The notes: generated from the letters alone by a model not told the origin. A stretch of 54,912 nucleotides of DNA from an uncultured Verrucomicrobiota bacterium (GCA_903856725.1 CAIOCT010000019.1:1-54912), one strand, 5' to 3'. Counted from the stretch's first letter, positions 17,235-27,476 are shown. Numbers and translations are program-made.

Positions 17235-17713
17235 TTCTTGGCTTTCACGGTCGCGGGTTGGTCGTTGGGGCTAAGATTACTGATTTCATCGACGAATTCA
17301 GAGACATCGCGAAATTCTTTATACACTGAAGCAAACCGCACGTAGGCGACTTGATCGGTCTTCCGGAGACGCTGCATGACATGTTCGCCAATTGCGCTGG
17401 TCGGGACTTGATTGTCGTAGAGGGCTTCGACGGCATCGAGCACATCCTCGATGAGCATGGTCATTTGCTCATTATCAATCGGACGTTTATGGCAGGCGGC
17501 GCGGACGGCGCGAAAAAGTTTATCACGGTCGAAGGGCTCTTGGCGGCCATCGCGCTTAACCACTACCATGCTATCGCGCACGAGGGTTTCTGAAGTGGTA
17601 TAACGATTACCGCATTCGAGGCATTCTCGCCGGCGACGGGTATTATTGCCATCGCGGGCAATGCGCGAATCGATTACTTTATCGGCGATAGAGGTACACT
17701 TAGGGCAGCGCAT
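17231..17713 (-). CDS. nrdR: Transcriptional repressor NrdR
   Basis: 160 residues from the ATG at 17713; a longer upstream frame would overlap the previous gene and lacks homology. The N-terminal zinc ribbon has Cys3, Cys6, Cys31 and Cys34 (MRCPKC and ECLECG) with the DNA-binding stretch RDGNNTRRRRECLECGNRYTT. The ATP-cone domain (about 49-139) includes VVKRDGRQEPFDRDKLFRAVRAAC. NrdR senses dATP/ATP and represses ribonucleotide reductase genes. No NrdR-box pair was found in this window. It starts four bases after the upstream amidotransferase. Confidence 0.97.
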   Translation of the reverse strand: MRCPKCTSIADKVIDSRIARDGNNTRRRRECLECGNRYTTSETLVRDSMVVVKRDGRQEPFDRDKLFRAVRAACHKRPIDNEQMTMLIEDVLDAVEALYDNQVPTSAIGEHVMQRLRKTDQVAYVRFASVYKEFRDVSEFVDEISNLSPNDQPATVKAKK

Positions 17714-17717
17714 GACT

Positions 17718-18284
17718 TTAAGGCAGGGCGAGGAAATTTTGAAGAATCCGCATACCGCCTTCGGTGGCGATGGACTCAGGATGAAATTGGACACCGTAAA
17801 TAGGGAAATGTTTATGGCGTAGGCCCATTATTTCTCCTTCGGCGGTTTCGGCCGTGATGGTTAGGCAATCTGGCAAGCTAGAGCGCTCGACTAAAAGGGA
17901 GTGGTACCGGGTCGCAGTGAAAGGTGAGGGCAGCCCTTTAAAAATATCAGTCCCGCGGTGCTGAATGGGCGAGAGTTTGCCGTGCATTTGGCGATCGGCG
18001 CGGATGACTTTTCCGCCGAATTGCTGGCCAATGGATTGGTGGCCGAGGCAGACGCCGAGAATAGGCTTTTTACCGGCAAAAGTTTTTATCAGATCGAGAC
18101 TTACGCCGGCTTCACTCGGGGTGCATGGTCCCGGAGAAATCAGGATGCGGTCGGGGTTTAATTTTATGGCATCGGTAGATGACAGCTCATCGTTACGGAA
18201 AATGCGCATAGCAACCCCCAGCTGGCCAAAATATTGAACCAGGTTGAAGGTGAATGAATCGTAGTTGTCGATGACCAGCAGCAC
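17718..18284 (-). CDS. Glutamine amidotransferase subunit of anthranilate / aminodeoxychorismate synthase (TrpG/PabA)
   Basis: 188 residues with a GTG start. It supplies ammonia from glutamine to the chorismate-using TrpE or PabB subunit. The start [17 protein letters not shown], the [11 protein letters not shown] motif, the nucleophile Cys79 in GVCLGHQ and FHPES near the end are intact. Sequence alone does not separate TrpG from PabA; no trpE or pabB is nearby. It is the first gene of the cluster amidotransferase-nrdR-158 aa-HIT. Confidence 0.93.
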   Translation of the reverse strand: MLLVIDNYDSFTFNLVQYFGQLGVAMRIFRNDELSSTDAIKLNPDRILISPGPCTPSEAGVSLDLIKTFAGKKPILGVCLGHQSIGQQFGGKVIRADRQMHGKLSPIQHRGTDIFKGLPSPFTATRYHSLLVERSSLPDCLTITAETAEGEIMGLRHKHFPIYGVQFHPESIATEGGMRILQNFLALP

Positions 18285-18431
18285 TTTTGATCAATCTACC
18301 TCGTAATTGACAGAGGGTCAAGACCGCGGACAGGGTGGGGGTACCGTTATGAGACGGATCCTCGGTCGCCCGGTACTGCAGTAAGATGAATTGCTGCTCT
18401 AGCCTAAGACTGACTTATTATAAAAGGCCCA

Positions 18432-19589
18432 ATGCTTCCTCCCTTTAAACTCCTCCAAACGGATCCCTCGACCGCTGCCCGCCGTGGTCGTTTGAGTACA
18501 TTGCATGGTCAAATTGAGACTCCGATTTTTATGCCGGTTGGTACGCAAGGGACGGTCAAGGCTCTGACGCCGGTGCAGATTCAGGAGACGGGTGCGCAAA
18601 TTATTTTAGGGAATACTTATCATCTGAATTTGCGCCCAGGCTCTGAGTTGGTGCAAGATCTCGGTGGTTTGCATAAATTCATGGGATGGGATGGGCCAAT
18701 TTTAACTGATAGTGGCGGATTTCAGGTTTTTAGTTTGGCTAAGCTCCGCGAGATTCGTGACGACGGCATTGCGTTTGCGTCACATATTGACGGCCAGAAA
18801 CTTTTCCTGGGGCCGCGCGAGGTCATGACTATTCAGGCTAATTTGGGGTCAGACATTGCCATGGTCATTGATGAATGTCCGCCTTGGCCCTGTACTCGTG
18901 AGGAGTGCCGTCTAGCCATCGATCGCAGTCTGCGCTGGGCTCAGCAGTGTAAACAGATCGCCACAGATAATAATTTCCTGGGATCGGGGCATCATGTTTT
19001 CGCAATTATCCAGGGTTCGACCTTTGATGATCTGCGGCGCGAGGCCGCGGAATCGCTGGCGGCACTTAATTTTCCGGGTTATGCGGTAGGTGGTGTCAGT
19101 GTGGGCGAGCCGGAGCCCGAGATGTTGAAGCAAGTGGCGGCCACCATACCCTTTATGCCAGCAGACAAGCCGCGCTATACGATGGGGCTGGGGACACCGC
19201 CACAGATCCTCAAGATGATCGCGCTCGGGGTTGACCTCTTTGATTGTGTGCACCCCACGCGCGTGGCTCGTAATGGGGCGGCCTTTACCCCAGATGGCTT
19301 GATCAATTTGCGCAACGAGCGTTATCGCACAGATCCTAGGCCGCTGGTTGAGGGATTAGATAATTATACTTGTCGGCAATTTTCCCGCGCTTACTTGCGT
19401 CACTTGGTCATGGCGGGTGAAATTCTCGCGAGCACTTTGATTAGTCTGCATAACGTGCATTTCTATCTCGACCTGATGGCGCAGGCTCGAGCGCACATTG
19501 CGGCTGGCGATTACGGATCTTGGCACCGCGCTTGGATCGAGCGCTTTGAGGCCGGTGAGCGAGCCGCTAAAAATGCGGTCGCGGGTTGA
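18432..19589 (+). CDS. tgt: tRNA-guanine transglycosylase (queuine/preQ1) with altered zinc site
   Basis: 385 residues. It exchanges guanine-34 of GUN-anticodon tRNAs for preQ1 in queuosine synthesis. The TIM-barrel motifs are intact: ILTDSGGFQVFSL with the general-acid Asp, GYAVGGVSVGEP, YTMGLGTP and LFDCVHPTRVARNG with the nucleophile Asp. The zinc site is not: the usual CxCxxC is LDNYTC, so the first two cysteines are Leu309 and Asn311. Cys314 and the distal His340 remain at the normal 26-residue spacing. The frame is clean through this region, so it is not an evident frameshift. TTATTATAA lies just upstream of the start. Confidence 0.95.
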   Translation: MLPPFKLLQTDPSTAARRGRLSTLHGQIETPIFMPVGTQGTVKALTPVQIQETGAQIILGNTYHLNLRPGSELVQDLGGLHKFMGWDGPILTDSGGFQVFSLAKLREIRDDGIAFASHIDGQKLFLGPREVMTIQANLGSDIAMVIDECPPWPCTREECRLAIDRSLRWAQQCKQIATDNNFLGSGHHVFAIIQGSTFDDLRREAAESLAALNFPGYAVGGVSVGEPEPEMLKQVAATIPFMPADKPRYTMGLGTPPQILKMIALGVDLFDCVHPTRVARNGAAFTPDGLINLRNERYRTDPRPLVEGLDNYTCRQFSRAYLRHLVMAGEILASTLISLHNVHFYLDLMAQARAHIAAGDYGSWHRAWIERFEAGERAAKNAVAG

Positions 19590-19592
19590 TTC

Positions 19593-21428
19593 TCAGCGCA
19601 GTTTATCCCATCGAGCTAATAGATCTGTTTTTAACAGCGTAGTTTCGGTGGTCTCGGATAAGGCGATGACTTGAGTCCCCGCGCCAGCTCGGCCTAACAG
19701 TAAAATCCACCGATCGGATTGGCCGGTAACGATGCGAGGAAAGTTAGCCGCGATATCTTTTTCTTTGGCAAATAATAGATAGCGAGTTCCCTGGGGGAGC
19801 TGGCGGGCCTGTTCAGCTAGCCGCACATCCCATTCGGCATCGAATTCGAATCGTAAAGATAGCTCATCCTGCTGATTAAGCGTTATCAAGACTGGTGCAC
19901 TAAGTGGGCGCTTGTTGATGGTCATTACGCCAGCCTTGAAATGGATTTTGTGTCTCAATTTTGGGAAATCCCAGAACTCAACAAGGTTATCATGCCATGA
20001 TTCAAGCACTGCTGGATCATGAATATGGGCGATATCGCTATCTAATACATTCGGATCGAGAAGATTTCGGCCTAGGCCAATTGAACCAGTGAAGCCAAGG
20101 AATGGGAGTAAAGTAGGGCCGATATCCAAAGTTGAGCCGAGGCGGGGAATGCTCGCTCCATTTTTAATTTTTGGGTCAAGGATCAGGAATAAATTTTTTC
20201 GGATGCCCCGATCGAGTAAGGCGGTGGCCTCGTTAGGCATAGCGATGTGATCAGAAATAATAACAATAACAGTATCTTTACCCCAGGTTGAAGCTTGGAC
20301 GCGCCGTACGAACTGAGCGATGTGATGGGCGGAGGTTTTAACCGCGGTCAGCATTTGATTACTGCCATCACCGTACGGAGAGAGTGCATCTGTTTTTGAG
20401 GGCAGACCGTGGGGAGAGTGTGTATTAAGAGTTAATAAAAATAAGCCAAATGGCTGGTGGTTGGCTGCGAGCTCTGTGTAGCGATCATAGGCGAGGTCAA
20501 ATAGGCTATCATCATACAAGCCCCAGCCGTTAATATAAGTGGGGTCTTTGAGCTTAGGTTCTAATTCTGTTCGGCCCAAGACCTCATCAAAATGGTGGCT
20601 GTGCAAAAACTTCCCTTTGCCGCCAAAATTTAAATCAGCTCCCCCCATAAAAGCTAATCGATAGCTCTCTTGGTGCAAGAGATCGCTCAGACCAATTGCT
20701 CCAGGCAAGAATGTATCCATGCCTGACATCGAGTTGGGGTGTGAGGGAGTAATCAGCGGAATAGCGCAATTGCTAGCCACAAATCCTCCCATGGTAAACC
20801 CAGTGCCAGGTAACGAATCAATGTTAGTAAAAGAAATTCCGCTTTTCTCTAATTGTTGCAGTTCAGGCACTAAGCTTGGGAAAAGTTTATTATCCAAGTA
20901 GGTGCGTTCTAAGCTTTCTCCATAAATAAAAATAAAACTTTTCGGCCGTGGTGCGATGCGCTGGATTATGGGCCGGTGATAATTTTCGTAGAAATCTTTT
21001 GCAGCTTTGGTCGGCCAATTTAACTGCGCTAAATTCTTGATAGCGGGGTGGCATGAGAGGGCCCCGATGACCAATATGAAGGCAGCACTTAAAAATCTAG
21101 GGCGTATCAGGCTAAGTTGCCCCCAGCGGGTGCTTTTTTTGGCCAAGAAAATGAAAATGAGTAGACCGGTAGCTGTTAGCAGCACACTGGGTAAGCGGTC
21201 ATAAATGGCCCCAGCATTTAAGAAGCCATAATACAGGTGGAAGATCGTCGCGCCATTAATACCATTCCCCGTAATATTATTTATCGCTAGCCATGCAGCA
21301 GAAAGCGCGAGATGAAGGGCAACTATACCTGTAAATATGAGGTGAGTGCGGAGGCTTTTCTTGGTAAGAGTGAAGCAGATAATGCTGCTGCCTAGTAGCA
21401 AGTGGCTGGTGAGAAGGAGGAAAATCAC
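19593..21428 (-). CDS. OpgB/MdoB-like phosphoglycerol transferase I (LTA-synthase/sulfatase fold membrane enzyme)
   Basis: 611 residues with a GTG start. Four or five N-terminal membrane segments (about 1-135) precede a large periplasmic alkaline-phosphatase-fold domain. Motifs match E. coli OpgB closely: IYGESLERTYLD (168-179), PGTGFTMGGFVASNCAIPL with the candidate nucleophile Thr212 or Thr209, FLHSHHFDEVLG, NGWGLYDDS, FLLTLNTHSPHG and VIVIISDHIAM. In E. coli the enzyme moves phosphoglycerol from phosphatidylglycerol to osmoregulated periplasmic glucans; the acceptor here is unknown since no opgGH is in the window. It ends 4 bases from tgt, convergently. Confidence 0.88.
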   Translation of the reverse strand: MIFLLLTSHLLLGSSIICFTLTKKSLRTHLIFTGIVALHLALSAAWLAINNITGNGINGATIFHLYYGFLNAGAIYDRLPSVLLTATGLLIFIFLAKKSTRWGQLSLIRPRFLSAAFILVIGALSCHPAIKNLAQLNWPTKAAKDFYENYHRPIIQRIAPRPKSFIFIYGESLERTYLDNKLFPSLVPELQQLEKSGISFTNIDSLPGTGFTMGGFVASNCAIPLITPSHPNSMSGMDTFLPGAIGLSDLLHQESYRLAFMGGADLNFGGKGKFLHSHHFDEVLGRTELEPKLKDPTYINGWGLYDDSLFDLAYDRYTELAANHQPFGLFLLTLNTHSPHGLPSKTDALSPYGDGSNQMLTAVKTSAHHIAQFVRRVQASTWGKDTVIVIISDHIAMPNEATALLDRGIRKNLFLILDPKIKNGASIPRLGSTLDIGPTLLPFLGFTGSIGLGRNLLDPNVLDSDIAHIHDPAVLESWHDNLVEFWDFPKLRHKIHFKAGVMTINKRPLSAPVLITLNQQDELSLRFEFDAEWDVRLAEQARQLPQGTRYLLFAKEKDIAANFPRIVTGQSDRWILLLGRAGAGTQVIALSETTETTLLKTDLLARWDKLR

Positions 21429-21540
21429 TGAAAATAAATAAGATGATGCGACTTGATGAGAGATGGTTAAGTTAGAATTTAACCGAGTCGCTTAATCAGC
21501 GTGACGAAAATATTCACGATGGGGTTACAGGTGATAGGAA

Positions 21541-21615
21541 ATGAATACAATTTATTGCTATTTATGTGTGCGTGGGGGGGGGGGGGCGTCAAGTCATTGC
21601 CTGCATTGTATTCAT
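21541..21615. repeat. 11-bp perfect inverted repeat flanking a poly-G tract
   Basis: ATGAATACAAT at 21541-21551 and ATTGTATTCAT at 21605-21615 are exact reverse complements, 53 bases apart, with the 13-G run between them. The arrangement could be a regulatory stem-loop, a protein-binding palindrome pair or a small invertible element. Confidence 0.7.
21574..21586. repeat. Homopolymeric tract of 13 G
   Basis: Thirteen consecutive G residues preceded by TGTGTGCGT. Runs of this length are prone to slipped-strand mispairing and are used as phase-variation switches in some bacteria. It lies about 180 bases upstream of the uxs start and about 145 bases upstream of the opgB-like start. Length could vary in the population or be a sequencing artefact. 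Confidence 0.85.
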
Positions 21616-21764
21616 ATTTTGACGGAATTTTAGAACGATAGGGTCCCGTACAGCTACGCGAACAATCGCCACAGAATATAACGCGTGATGGCCTGCGCTG
21701 GCAGCCTATGACTGCAGGCTCGCCAAGGTGCTTGGGCTCTCTTTTACTGGGCCTTCCTCTTATT

Positions 21765-22691
21765 ATGCGCATTCTCATCACCGGTGGAGCGGGGTTTTTG
21801 GGCAGTCATCTTTGCGACAAACTTCTCGCGCAAAAACACGAGATCGTCTGTCTCGATAATCTTTTCACGGGCAGTAAGGCTAATATCGCGCACTTACTGG
21901 ATCATCCCAATTTTGAATTTGTACGGCACGATGTGATTGATCCGTTCAAGTATGAGGTGGATCAGATTTACAATCTAGCCTGCCCGGCTTCGCCGCCGCA
22001 TTATCAGTTCAATCCCATCAAGACCACCAAGACCTCAGTGATGGGGGCGATTAATTGCCTCGGTCTGGCCAAACGGGTGAAGGCTCGGGTCTTTCAGGCG
22101 AGTACCTCTGAAGTTTATGGTGATCCTTCGGTGCATCCCCAGCCTGAGTCCTATTGGGGTAATGTTAATCCCATCGGGCGTCGCTCATGCTATGATGAAG
22201 GCAAGCGTTGTGCGGAAACGCTCTTCTTTGACTATCATCGTGAGAACAAGGTCGATATCCGCGTGGTTCGTATTTTTAATACCTACGGTCCGCGGATGCA
22301 CCCCAATGATGGGCGAGTTGTTTCCAATTTTATCGTCCAAGCGCTCAAGGGTGAAAATATTACTGTTTATGGCGATGGCCAGCAGACCCGCTCCTTTTGC
22401 TATGTGGATGATTTGCTTGAGGGATTTGTGCGCTTAATGGAGCAGACGGACACGGTTGGACCGGTCAATTTAGGTAATCCCGGGGAATTTACGATGCTCG
22501 AGCTAGCTGAGCAGGTGCTTAAGCTCACGAAGAGTAAGTCTAAGATCGTCCACAAAGCGCTCCCGGCCGATGACCCCAAGCAGCGTCGTCCCGATATTAC
22601 CCTCGCCAAAAAATATCTAAAGTGGGAGCCCAAGGTACCGCTGGCACAAGGGCTCAAGCTGACGATCGATTATTTTAAGACCAAGGTCTGA
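21765..22691 (+). CDS. uxs: UDP-glucuronate decarboxylase (UDP-xylose synthase), SDR family
   Basis: 308 residues from the ATG at 21765, giving the standard start [21 protein letters not shown]; an upstream in-frame start adds an unrelated 19-residue leader. It converts UDP-glucuronate to UDP-xylose with bound NAD. The GGAGFLGS nucleotide-binding motif, [18 protein letters not shown], the STSEVYGDP motif, YDEGKR (catalytic Tyr and Lys) and [22 protein letters not shown] are typical of UXS. UDP-xylose feeds surface polysaccharide synthesis. Position next to the OpgB-like gene suggests a cell-envelope theme. Confidence 0.95.
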   Translation: MRILITGGAGFLGSHLCDKLLAQKHEIVCLDNLFTGSKANIAHLLDHPNFEFVRHDVIDPFKYEVDQIYNLACPASPPHYQFNPIKTTKTSVMGAINCLGLAKRVKARVFQASTSEVYGDPSVHPQPESYWGNVNPIGRRSCYDEGKRCAETLFFDYHRENKVDIRVVRIFNTYGPRMHPNDGRVVSNFIVQALKGENITVYGDGQQTRSFCYVDDLLEGFVRLMEQTDTVGPVNLGNPGEFTMLELAEQVLKLTKSKSKIVHKALPADDPKQRRPDITLAKKYLKWEPKVPLAQGLKLTIDYFKTKV

Positions 22692-22821
22692 GGGAGCGCG
22701 CGTCCCAGCGGGGCAAGTGGTTTGCTAAATTTTTGATTCGAAGCGATTTGCGGCAAGGGGCAGGTGAGCGATTTGTCATTTGCCAACCCGCTGTTGGCGG
22801 CTAACAATTGTACTTCTTTTC

Positions 22822-25806
22822 ATGCTAAGCTTCATCCTTAAGAAATTCTCGGGCCGCCACCATCGCAAGTACGTTGAAAAATGCCGCCCGGTCGTCGTGC
22901 GCATCAACGAATTTGAGCAACAATATCAGCGGCTCAACGATGAGCAGCTCCAGGCTAAGACCGCGGAGTTTCGGGCGCGGGTTCAGCAGGGTGAGACACT
23001 GGATCAAATTCTCCCCGAAGCTTTCGCGGCTGTTAAAAATGCCGCGCGTCGGCTCTGTGGGCGTAAGGTGCTGGTTTGCGATCATGAACTTACTTGGGAC
23101 ATGGTACATTTTGATGTGCAGCTGATTGGTGGAATTACGCTGCACGAAGGTCGGATCGCGGAAATGGCTACTGGCGAGGGCAAGACGTTAGTCGCAACGC
23201 TGCCGCTTTATCTTAATGCGCTGACGGGGAAAAATGCGCAGCTGGTGACCGTTAATGATTACTTAGCGCGCCGCGATTCTGAGTGGATGGGGCACTTGTA
23301 TAATTTTTTGGGTATCACCGTTGGTTGCATCCAGCAATCGATGCACTCCGAGAGCCGGCGGGAGATGTATAACCGCGACATTACCTACGGCACCGCTTCG
23401 GAATTTGGGTTCGATTACCTGCGCGATAACGGCATGGCCACGCGCAAGGAAGATCAGGTGCAGCGCGACCATTTCTACTGCATCGTCGACGAAATCGATT
23501 CCATTCTCGTCGATGAGGCGCGCACGCCTCTCATTATTTCAGGGCCCGCGCCGATTGAGCGCGAACAACCCTTTACCCGATTGCGGCCTGGCGTGGAAGA
23601 GTTGGTCAGTGCCCAATTGCGGCAGATCAATAATCTCGTGAAGGAAGCCGGCGATATTCTCGCTAAGGCTGAGGCAACTCCCGAGCAGCGGCAAGACGCG
23701 GCAATGAAAATGCTCCAGGTTAAATTGGGTATGCCGAAGAATAAGCAACTTCTCCGGCTGCAAGAAAATCCAGAATGGCGTAAGCTGCTCGATAAAACAG
23801 ACGTCGAGATGCACAGTGATTTTAACAAAGACGAGCTCTACAAATACAAGGAGCAACTTTTCTTCACGATCGACGAAAAGAATCATCAAGCCGATTTGAC
23901 CGAAGTGGGCCGGACTAAGCTGCGGCCGGATGATCGAGACGCTTTCGTGCTGCCAGATCTCGCCACTATTTTTATCGATATCGAAAAGGATACGACGCAG
24001 ACGCCTGAACAAAAAGAGCAAGCCAAGCGAGCGGCGCAGCAGCGGTATGAGGTGGTCTCAGAAGATATTCACGCGCTATCGCAATTGTTGCGGGCCTATT
24101 CACTCTACGAACGCGACGTCGAGTATGTCGTGCAGGATGGCAAGGTAGTGATCGTCGACGAAAACACCGGGCGTATCATGACGGGACGACGCTGGTCGGA
24201 TGGTCTGCATCAAGCCGTTGAAGCGAAAGAGAATGTTAATATTGAGCGTGAGACTCGCACGTACGCGACCGTGACCATCCAGAACTATTTTCGAATGTAC
24301 GAAAAATTAGCGGGCATGACGGGTACCGCGGAGACGGAAGCGACAGAGTTTAGTGAAATATATCAGCTCTCGGTGACTCAAATTCCGACGAATCAGCCGT
24401 GTATCCGCATTGATCGGAACGATTCAATTTTTAAGACCCGGCGCGATAAGTACGCCGCAGTCGTTAAGCAAATTCAGGAAGCGCAAGCGCGTGGTCAGCC
24501 TGTGCTTGTGGGTACGGTGACGGTTGAGCAATCGGAGGTCTTGAGTCGTATGCTCAAGCGCGCTGGCGTCATTCATACCGTGCTGAATGCTAAATTTCAC
24601 CAGCAGGAAGCGGAGATTGTGACCCGCGCTGGGCATAAGGGTTCAGTCACGATTGCCACCAATATGGCGGGTCGCGGCACTGATATTAAGCTGGGTGAAG
24701 GGGTGCGCGAATTAGGCGGACTCTTTGTGGTGGGCACCGAACGCCACGAATCTCGACGAATTGACCGACAATTACGTGGTCGTTGCTCTCGGCAGGGCGA
24801 TCCTGGGGCGACTAAATTTTTCCTCTCGCTGGAAGACGATCTCATGCGACTTTTCCTGCAAGGGAACATTGCCTCGCGGATCATGGAAGGGGCCATGGCG
24901 GAAGGCGAAGAGTTGGAGCATTCGTTACTCAATCGCTCCATTGAGTCGGCGCAGAAGAAAGTAGAGCAGCAGAATTTTTCTCAGCGAAAGCGCTTGTTGC
25001 AATATGATGATGTGCTCAACAAGCAGCGCGAAGTGATTTATGGTATTCGCAATGGTGCGCTGCACAGTGATCGCCCCAAGGAAGTTATTTTTGAAATGAT
25101 CGAAGAGGAGTTGGCCGCGCGATTAGAAGCAGCCGGTTTTGGTGAAAAAGGCGGTGCGACTGCAGCTAATATTGAAAGCCTCATTGGTTGGCTTAATTCT
25201 CATTTCCCCGTCAGTGCCAAGGTAACAGAAATTTCTGAGCGCGCAGATTTTGATAGCTTGCTCAAGCAGTTGGTCGAGCGCATCAGCAAGGCTTACGCGC
25301 TAAAGGAATCGGTCGAAGATCCAGCGGCTTTGGGGGGCTTGGAGCGTTACATCGTGATCAATGCTATCGATCATCACTGGCAGGAGCATTTGACCGAAAT
25401 GGAGGAATTGCGTCGATCAATCGGACTGCGCAGTTATGGGCAAAAAGATCCGCTTTCAGAATACAAGGGCGAGGCCTTCCGTTTCTTTGAAGAGTTGATG
25501 AACAATGTTCGTCTGCAGATTTGCACGAGCCTTTTCCGATCTGCTACTAATCGGGACGCCTTCGAAAATCTTTTTTCAATTCTCTCGCGCTCGGCTCGTT
25601 TACAAGGTCCGGCTTCAGGGCCCACTGCCCTTAATTCGGCGGTGCAAGCGGATGCGAGCCCAGCGGGTGCGAATGCCGCGCCTGCTGAGAGCGAAGTGAA
25701 GCTTCCTTCGGTCACGATCCGCCGCGATACCCCGAAGGTGGGTCGCAACGATCCGTGTCCGTGTGGTAGCGGAAAGAAGTACAAAAATTGCCACGGGGCT
25801 GCCTAA
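22822..25806 (+). CDS. secA: Preprotein translocase ATPase SecA
   Basis: 994 residues from the ATG at 22822 ([17 protein letters not shown]). It drives protein export through SecYEG. The Walker A motif MATGEGKT has Lys121; the DEAD-like motif is [29 protein letters not shown] and [10 protein letters not shown] mark the second nucleotide-binding fold. A family-typical insertion lies in the region around residues 250-400. The C-terminal metal-binding tail [18 protein letters not shown] is intact, so SecB or lipid contact is likely. It is larger than E. coli SecA (901 residues). The lnt start follows 5 bases after the stop. Confidence 0.97.
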   Translation: MLSFILKKFSGRHHRKYVEKCRPVVVRINEFEQQYQRLNDEQLQAKTAEFRARVQQGETLDQILPEAFAAVKNAARRLCGRKVLVCDHELTWDMVHFDVQLIGGITLHEGRIAEMATGEGKTLVATLPLYLNALTGKNAQLVTVNDYLARRDSEWMGHLYNFLGITVGCIQQSMHSESRREMYNRDITYGTASEFGFDYLRDNGMATRKEDQVQRDHFYCIVDEIDSILVDEARTPLIISGPAPIEREQPFTRLRPGVEELVSAQLRQINNLVKEAGDILAKAEATPEQRQDAAMKMLQVKLGMPKNKQLLRLQENPEWRKLLDKTDVEMHSDFNKDELYKYKEQLFFTIDEKNHQADLTEVGRTKLRPDDRDAFVLPDLATIFIDIEKDTTQTPEQKEQAKRAAQQRYEVVSEDIHALSQLLRAYSLYERDVEYVVQDGKVVIVDENTGRIMTGRRWSDGLHQAVEAKENVNIERETRTYATVTIQNYFRMYEKLAGMTGTAETEATEFSEIYQLSVTQIPTNQPCIRIDRNDSIFKTRRDKYAAVVKQIQEAQARGQPVLVGTVTVEQSEVLSRMLKRAGVIHTVLNAKFHQQEAEIVTRAGHKGSVTIATNMAGRGTDIKLGEGVRELGGLFVVGTERHESRRIDRQLRGRCSRQGDPGATKFFLSLEDDLMRLFLQGNIASRIMEGAMAEGEELEHSLLNRSIESAQKKVEQQNFSQRKRLLQYDDVLNKQREVIYGIRNGALHSDRPKEVIFEMIEEELAARLEAAGFGEKGGATAANIESLIGWLNSHFPVSAKVTEISERADFDSLLKQLVERISKAYALKESVEDPAALGGLERYIVINAIDHHWQEHLTEMEELRRSIGLRSYGQKDPLSEYKGEAFRFFEELMNNVRLQICTSLFRSATNRDAFENLFSILSRSARLQGPASGPTALNSAVQADASPAGANAAPAESEVKLPSVTIRRDTPKVGRNDPCPCGSGKKYKNCHGAA

Positions 25807-25811
25807 GTCCC

Positions 25812-27476
25812 ATGACGGTTGCGCCGATTCCCGCGCTTGATCCCTATGAGCCGAGGCTGACGCTTTGGCAGCGGCGGCCGCATTTGGGTTGGAGCTTGGC
25901 GGTATTTGGGCTCACGGCATTTTTAACTTTCGCGGCTTTCCCCCCGATCAATATTGGCGATGCCGGCTATGCTTTCGCTATCCCTGCTGTGTTGTGGGCG
26001 TACCGCCGTCCGTCTTTTTGGATTTACGCGCGGACGGTGCTAGCGGCGCAGGTGGTAGCGTGGGTGGCGTTACTTGGTTGGTTGCACCATGTGACAGTGC
26101 TAGGGCCGCTTTTATTAGGATCTTTCGTCGGGCTTTTAATCGGGAGTTGGTATTTGGCCGTATGGTGGGTAGTGCCGCGTTTACGCGGCCATCAGGCGGC
26201 AGTGCGGATCATCGCCTTGCTAGGGTTGGCGGCGCTGTGGGTTATGCTTGAGTGGCTGCGAACAGTAATTTTCGGGGGCTTCCCGTGGCTGACACTCGCG
26301 GCTAGTCAGTGGCAACGGCCGCTGGTATTGCAGAGTGCAGCCTATGCGGGGGCCTGGTCGGTATCTTTTATTTTAATTTATTTCAATTTAGCCGGCGCCG
26401 CCTATGCGCACCGCATTTTTTACGAGGGATTCTCAGGCCTGCGAAAACGTAGTCCAGAGTTCATGGTCGCCTTGATGTTATTGGTGTCGGCCTCATTTCC
26501 CTTTTTAGCTGAGACCATGGGGGCGCAACGGCAGAAATTGGCGCGAATAACTCTGGTGCAACCAGGCATCCCGCAAAATGAAAAATGGGATAGCGCCCGT
26601 GCGCAGGAGGTTTTGCAGACGATCGAACAGGTAACCTTTGAGGCGCAAAAGGCGGGGCGAGGGGATTTTATCTTATGGCCGGAGTCGGTGGTGCCATGGC
26701 CGCTATTTCGTGACGCCAATGTTGAGCCGTGGTTGGCCTCCGTCGCCAAGCGAGCAGGACGGCCATTACTCGTAGGCACGGTCTACACCGCGCTGGGCTC
26801 AGCGACCGAGCCAATTTTGTGGTATAACGGGGCCTTCGTTGTTGAGCCCTTGGCAGGCGTGGCGCGGGAAGGCTACGCAAAGCGCAAGTTGGTGCCCTTC
26901 GGGGAATATATTCCGCTGCGACCGATCTTGGGATGGCTGGATAAATTAGTGCCGATTGGGGGTGATTTTCAGCGCGGCACGGAGGCGCGACCCTTGCTGG
27001 TGCCGGTGAGATCCGATCAGGTGCGGGTGGGCGTGCTGATTTGCTATGAGGACATTTTTCCTGAATTTGCACGTGAGAGCGCGTTGGCGGGCGCCGAAAT
27101 GTTGGCCGTGTTGACCAACGATGCTTGGTTCGGCGAGGGCGGGGCTGCTTATCAGCATGCGGCCTCATCCGTCCTGCGAGCGGTAGAGACCCGGCGCCCG
27201 GTCTTACGGTGCGGCAATAGTGGCTGGAGCGGATGGATTGACGAATTTGGCAATATCCGGGCGACACTCCTTAATGAAAAAGGCAGTATTTATTTTCGTG
27301 GATACCAGACGCTCGACGTGACGCGTGATCTTCGCTGGCGTGACCGATTGAGTTTTTATGCGCAGCACGGTGATTGGTTTTTACTGTTCTGCGCTGGGTG
27401 GGCTGTCGCCAGTTATTACCTGGTGCTTAATCTGCGTCCGCCGCGTTTACCGACGGATGGGGTGGCGGCTTTTTGA
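25812..27476 (+). CDS. lnt: Apolipoprotein N-acyltransferase
   Basis: 554 residues from the ATG at 25812; a TTG start at 25788 would lie inside secA. It adds the third acyl chain to lipoproteins at the periplasmic face of the inner membrane. An N-terminal block of about six membrane segments (35-245) is followed by a nitrilase domain (about 255-500) with the catalytic residues Glu291 (LWPES), Lys357 (YAKRKLVPFGE) and Cys411 (LICYED). A last membrane segment lies near the C-terminus. It starts five bases after secA, so secA-lnt form an export/lipoprotein unit. A lipoprotein substrate candidate is encoded at 49631-51820. Confidence 0.95.
   Translation: MTVAPIPALDPYEPRLTLWQRRPHLGWSLAVFGLTAFLTFAAFPPINIGDAGYAFAIPAVLWAYRRPSFWIYARTVLAAQVVAWVALLGWLHHVTVLGPLLLGSFVGLLIGSWYLAVWWVVPRLRGHQAAVRIIALLGLAALWVMLEWLRTVIFGGFPWLTLAASQWQRPLVLQSAAYAGAWSVSFILIYFNLAGAAYAHRIFYEGFSGLRKRSPEFMVALMLLVSASFPFLAETMGAQRQKLARITLVQPGIPQNEKWDSARAQEVLQTIEQVTFEAQKAGRGDFILWPESVVPWPLFRDANVEPWLASVAKRAGRPLLVGTVYTALGSATEPILWYNGAFVVEPLAGVAREGYAKRKLVPFGEYIPLRPILGWLDKLVPIGGDFQRGTEARPLLVPVRSDQVRVGVLICYEDIFPEFARESALAGAEMLAVLTNDAWFGEGGAAYQHAASSVLRAVETRRPVLRCGNSGWSGWIDEFGNIRATLLNEKGSIYFRGYQTLDVTRDLRWRDRLSFYAQHGDWFLLFCAGWAVASYYLVLNLRPPRLPTDGVAAF

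Larger units (their letters stand above)
21429..21764. other. 336-base intergenic region between opgB-like and uxs genes
   Basis: This is the longest non-coding stretch of the window, lying between divergently transcribed genes, so both promoters should be here. It holds a G13 tract inside an 11-bp inverted repeat and a short hairpin (AGCCT/AGGCT at 21703-21720) close to the downstream gene. I see no convincing -35/-10 pair. A 100-codon minus-strand open frame crosses it but has no coding character. Confidence 0.7.

Noticed and set aside
21479-21781. Minus-strand open frame of 100 codons across the opgB-uxs gap
   Set aside because: It reads through the G13 run as prolines, overlaps the uxs start, and has Arg/Pro/Ser-rich shadow composition with no recognisable motif.
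23539-24021. Minus-strand open frame of 160 codons opposite secA
   Set aside because: It is fully inside secA and has no independent start context or domain.
26668-27267. Minus-strand open frame of 199 codons opposite lnt
   Set aside because: It lies entirely within the nitrilase domain of lnt and is Arg/Pro/Ser-rich, typical of an antisense shadow.
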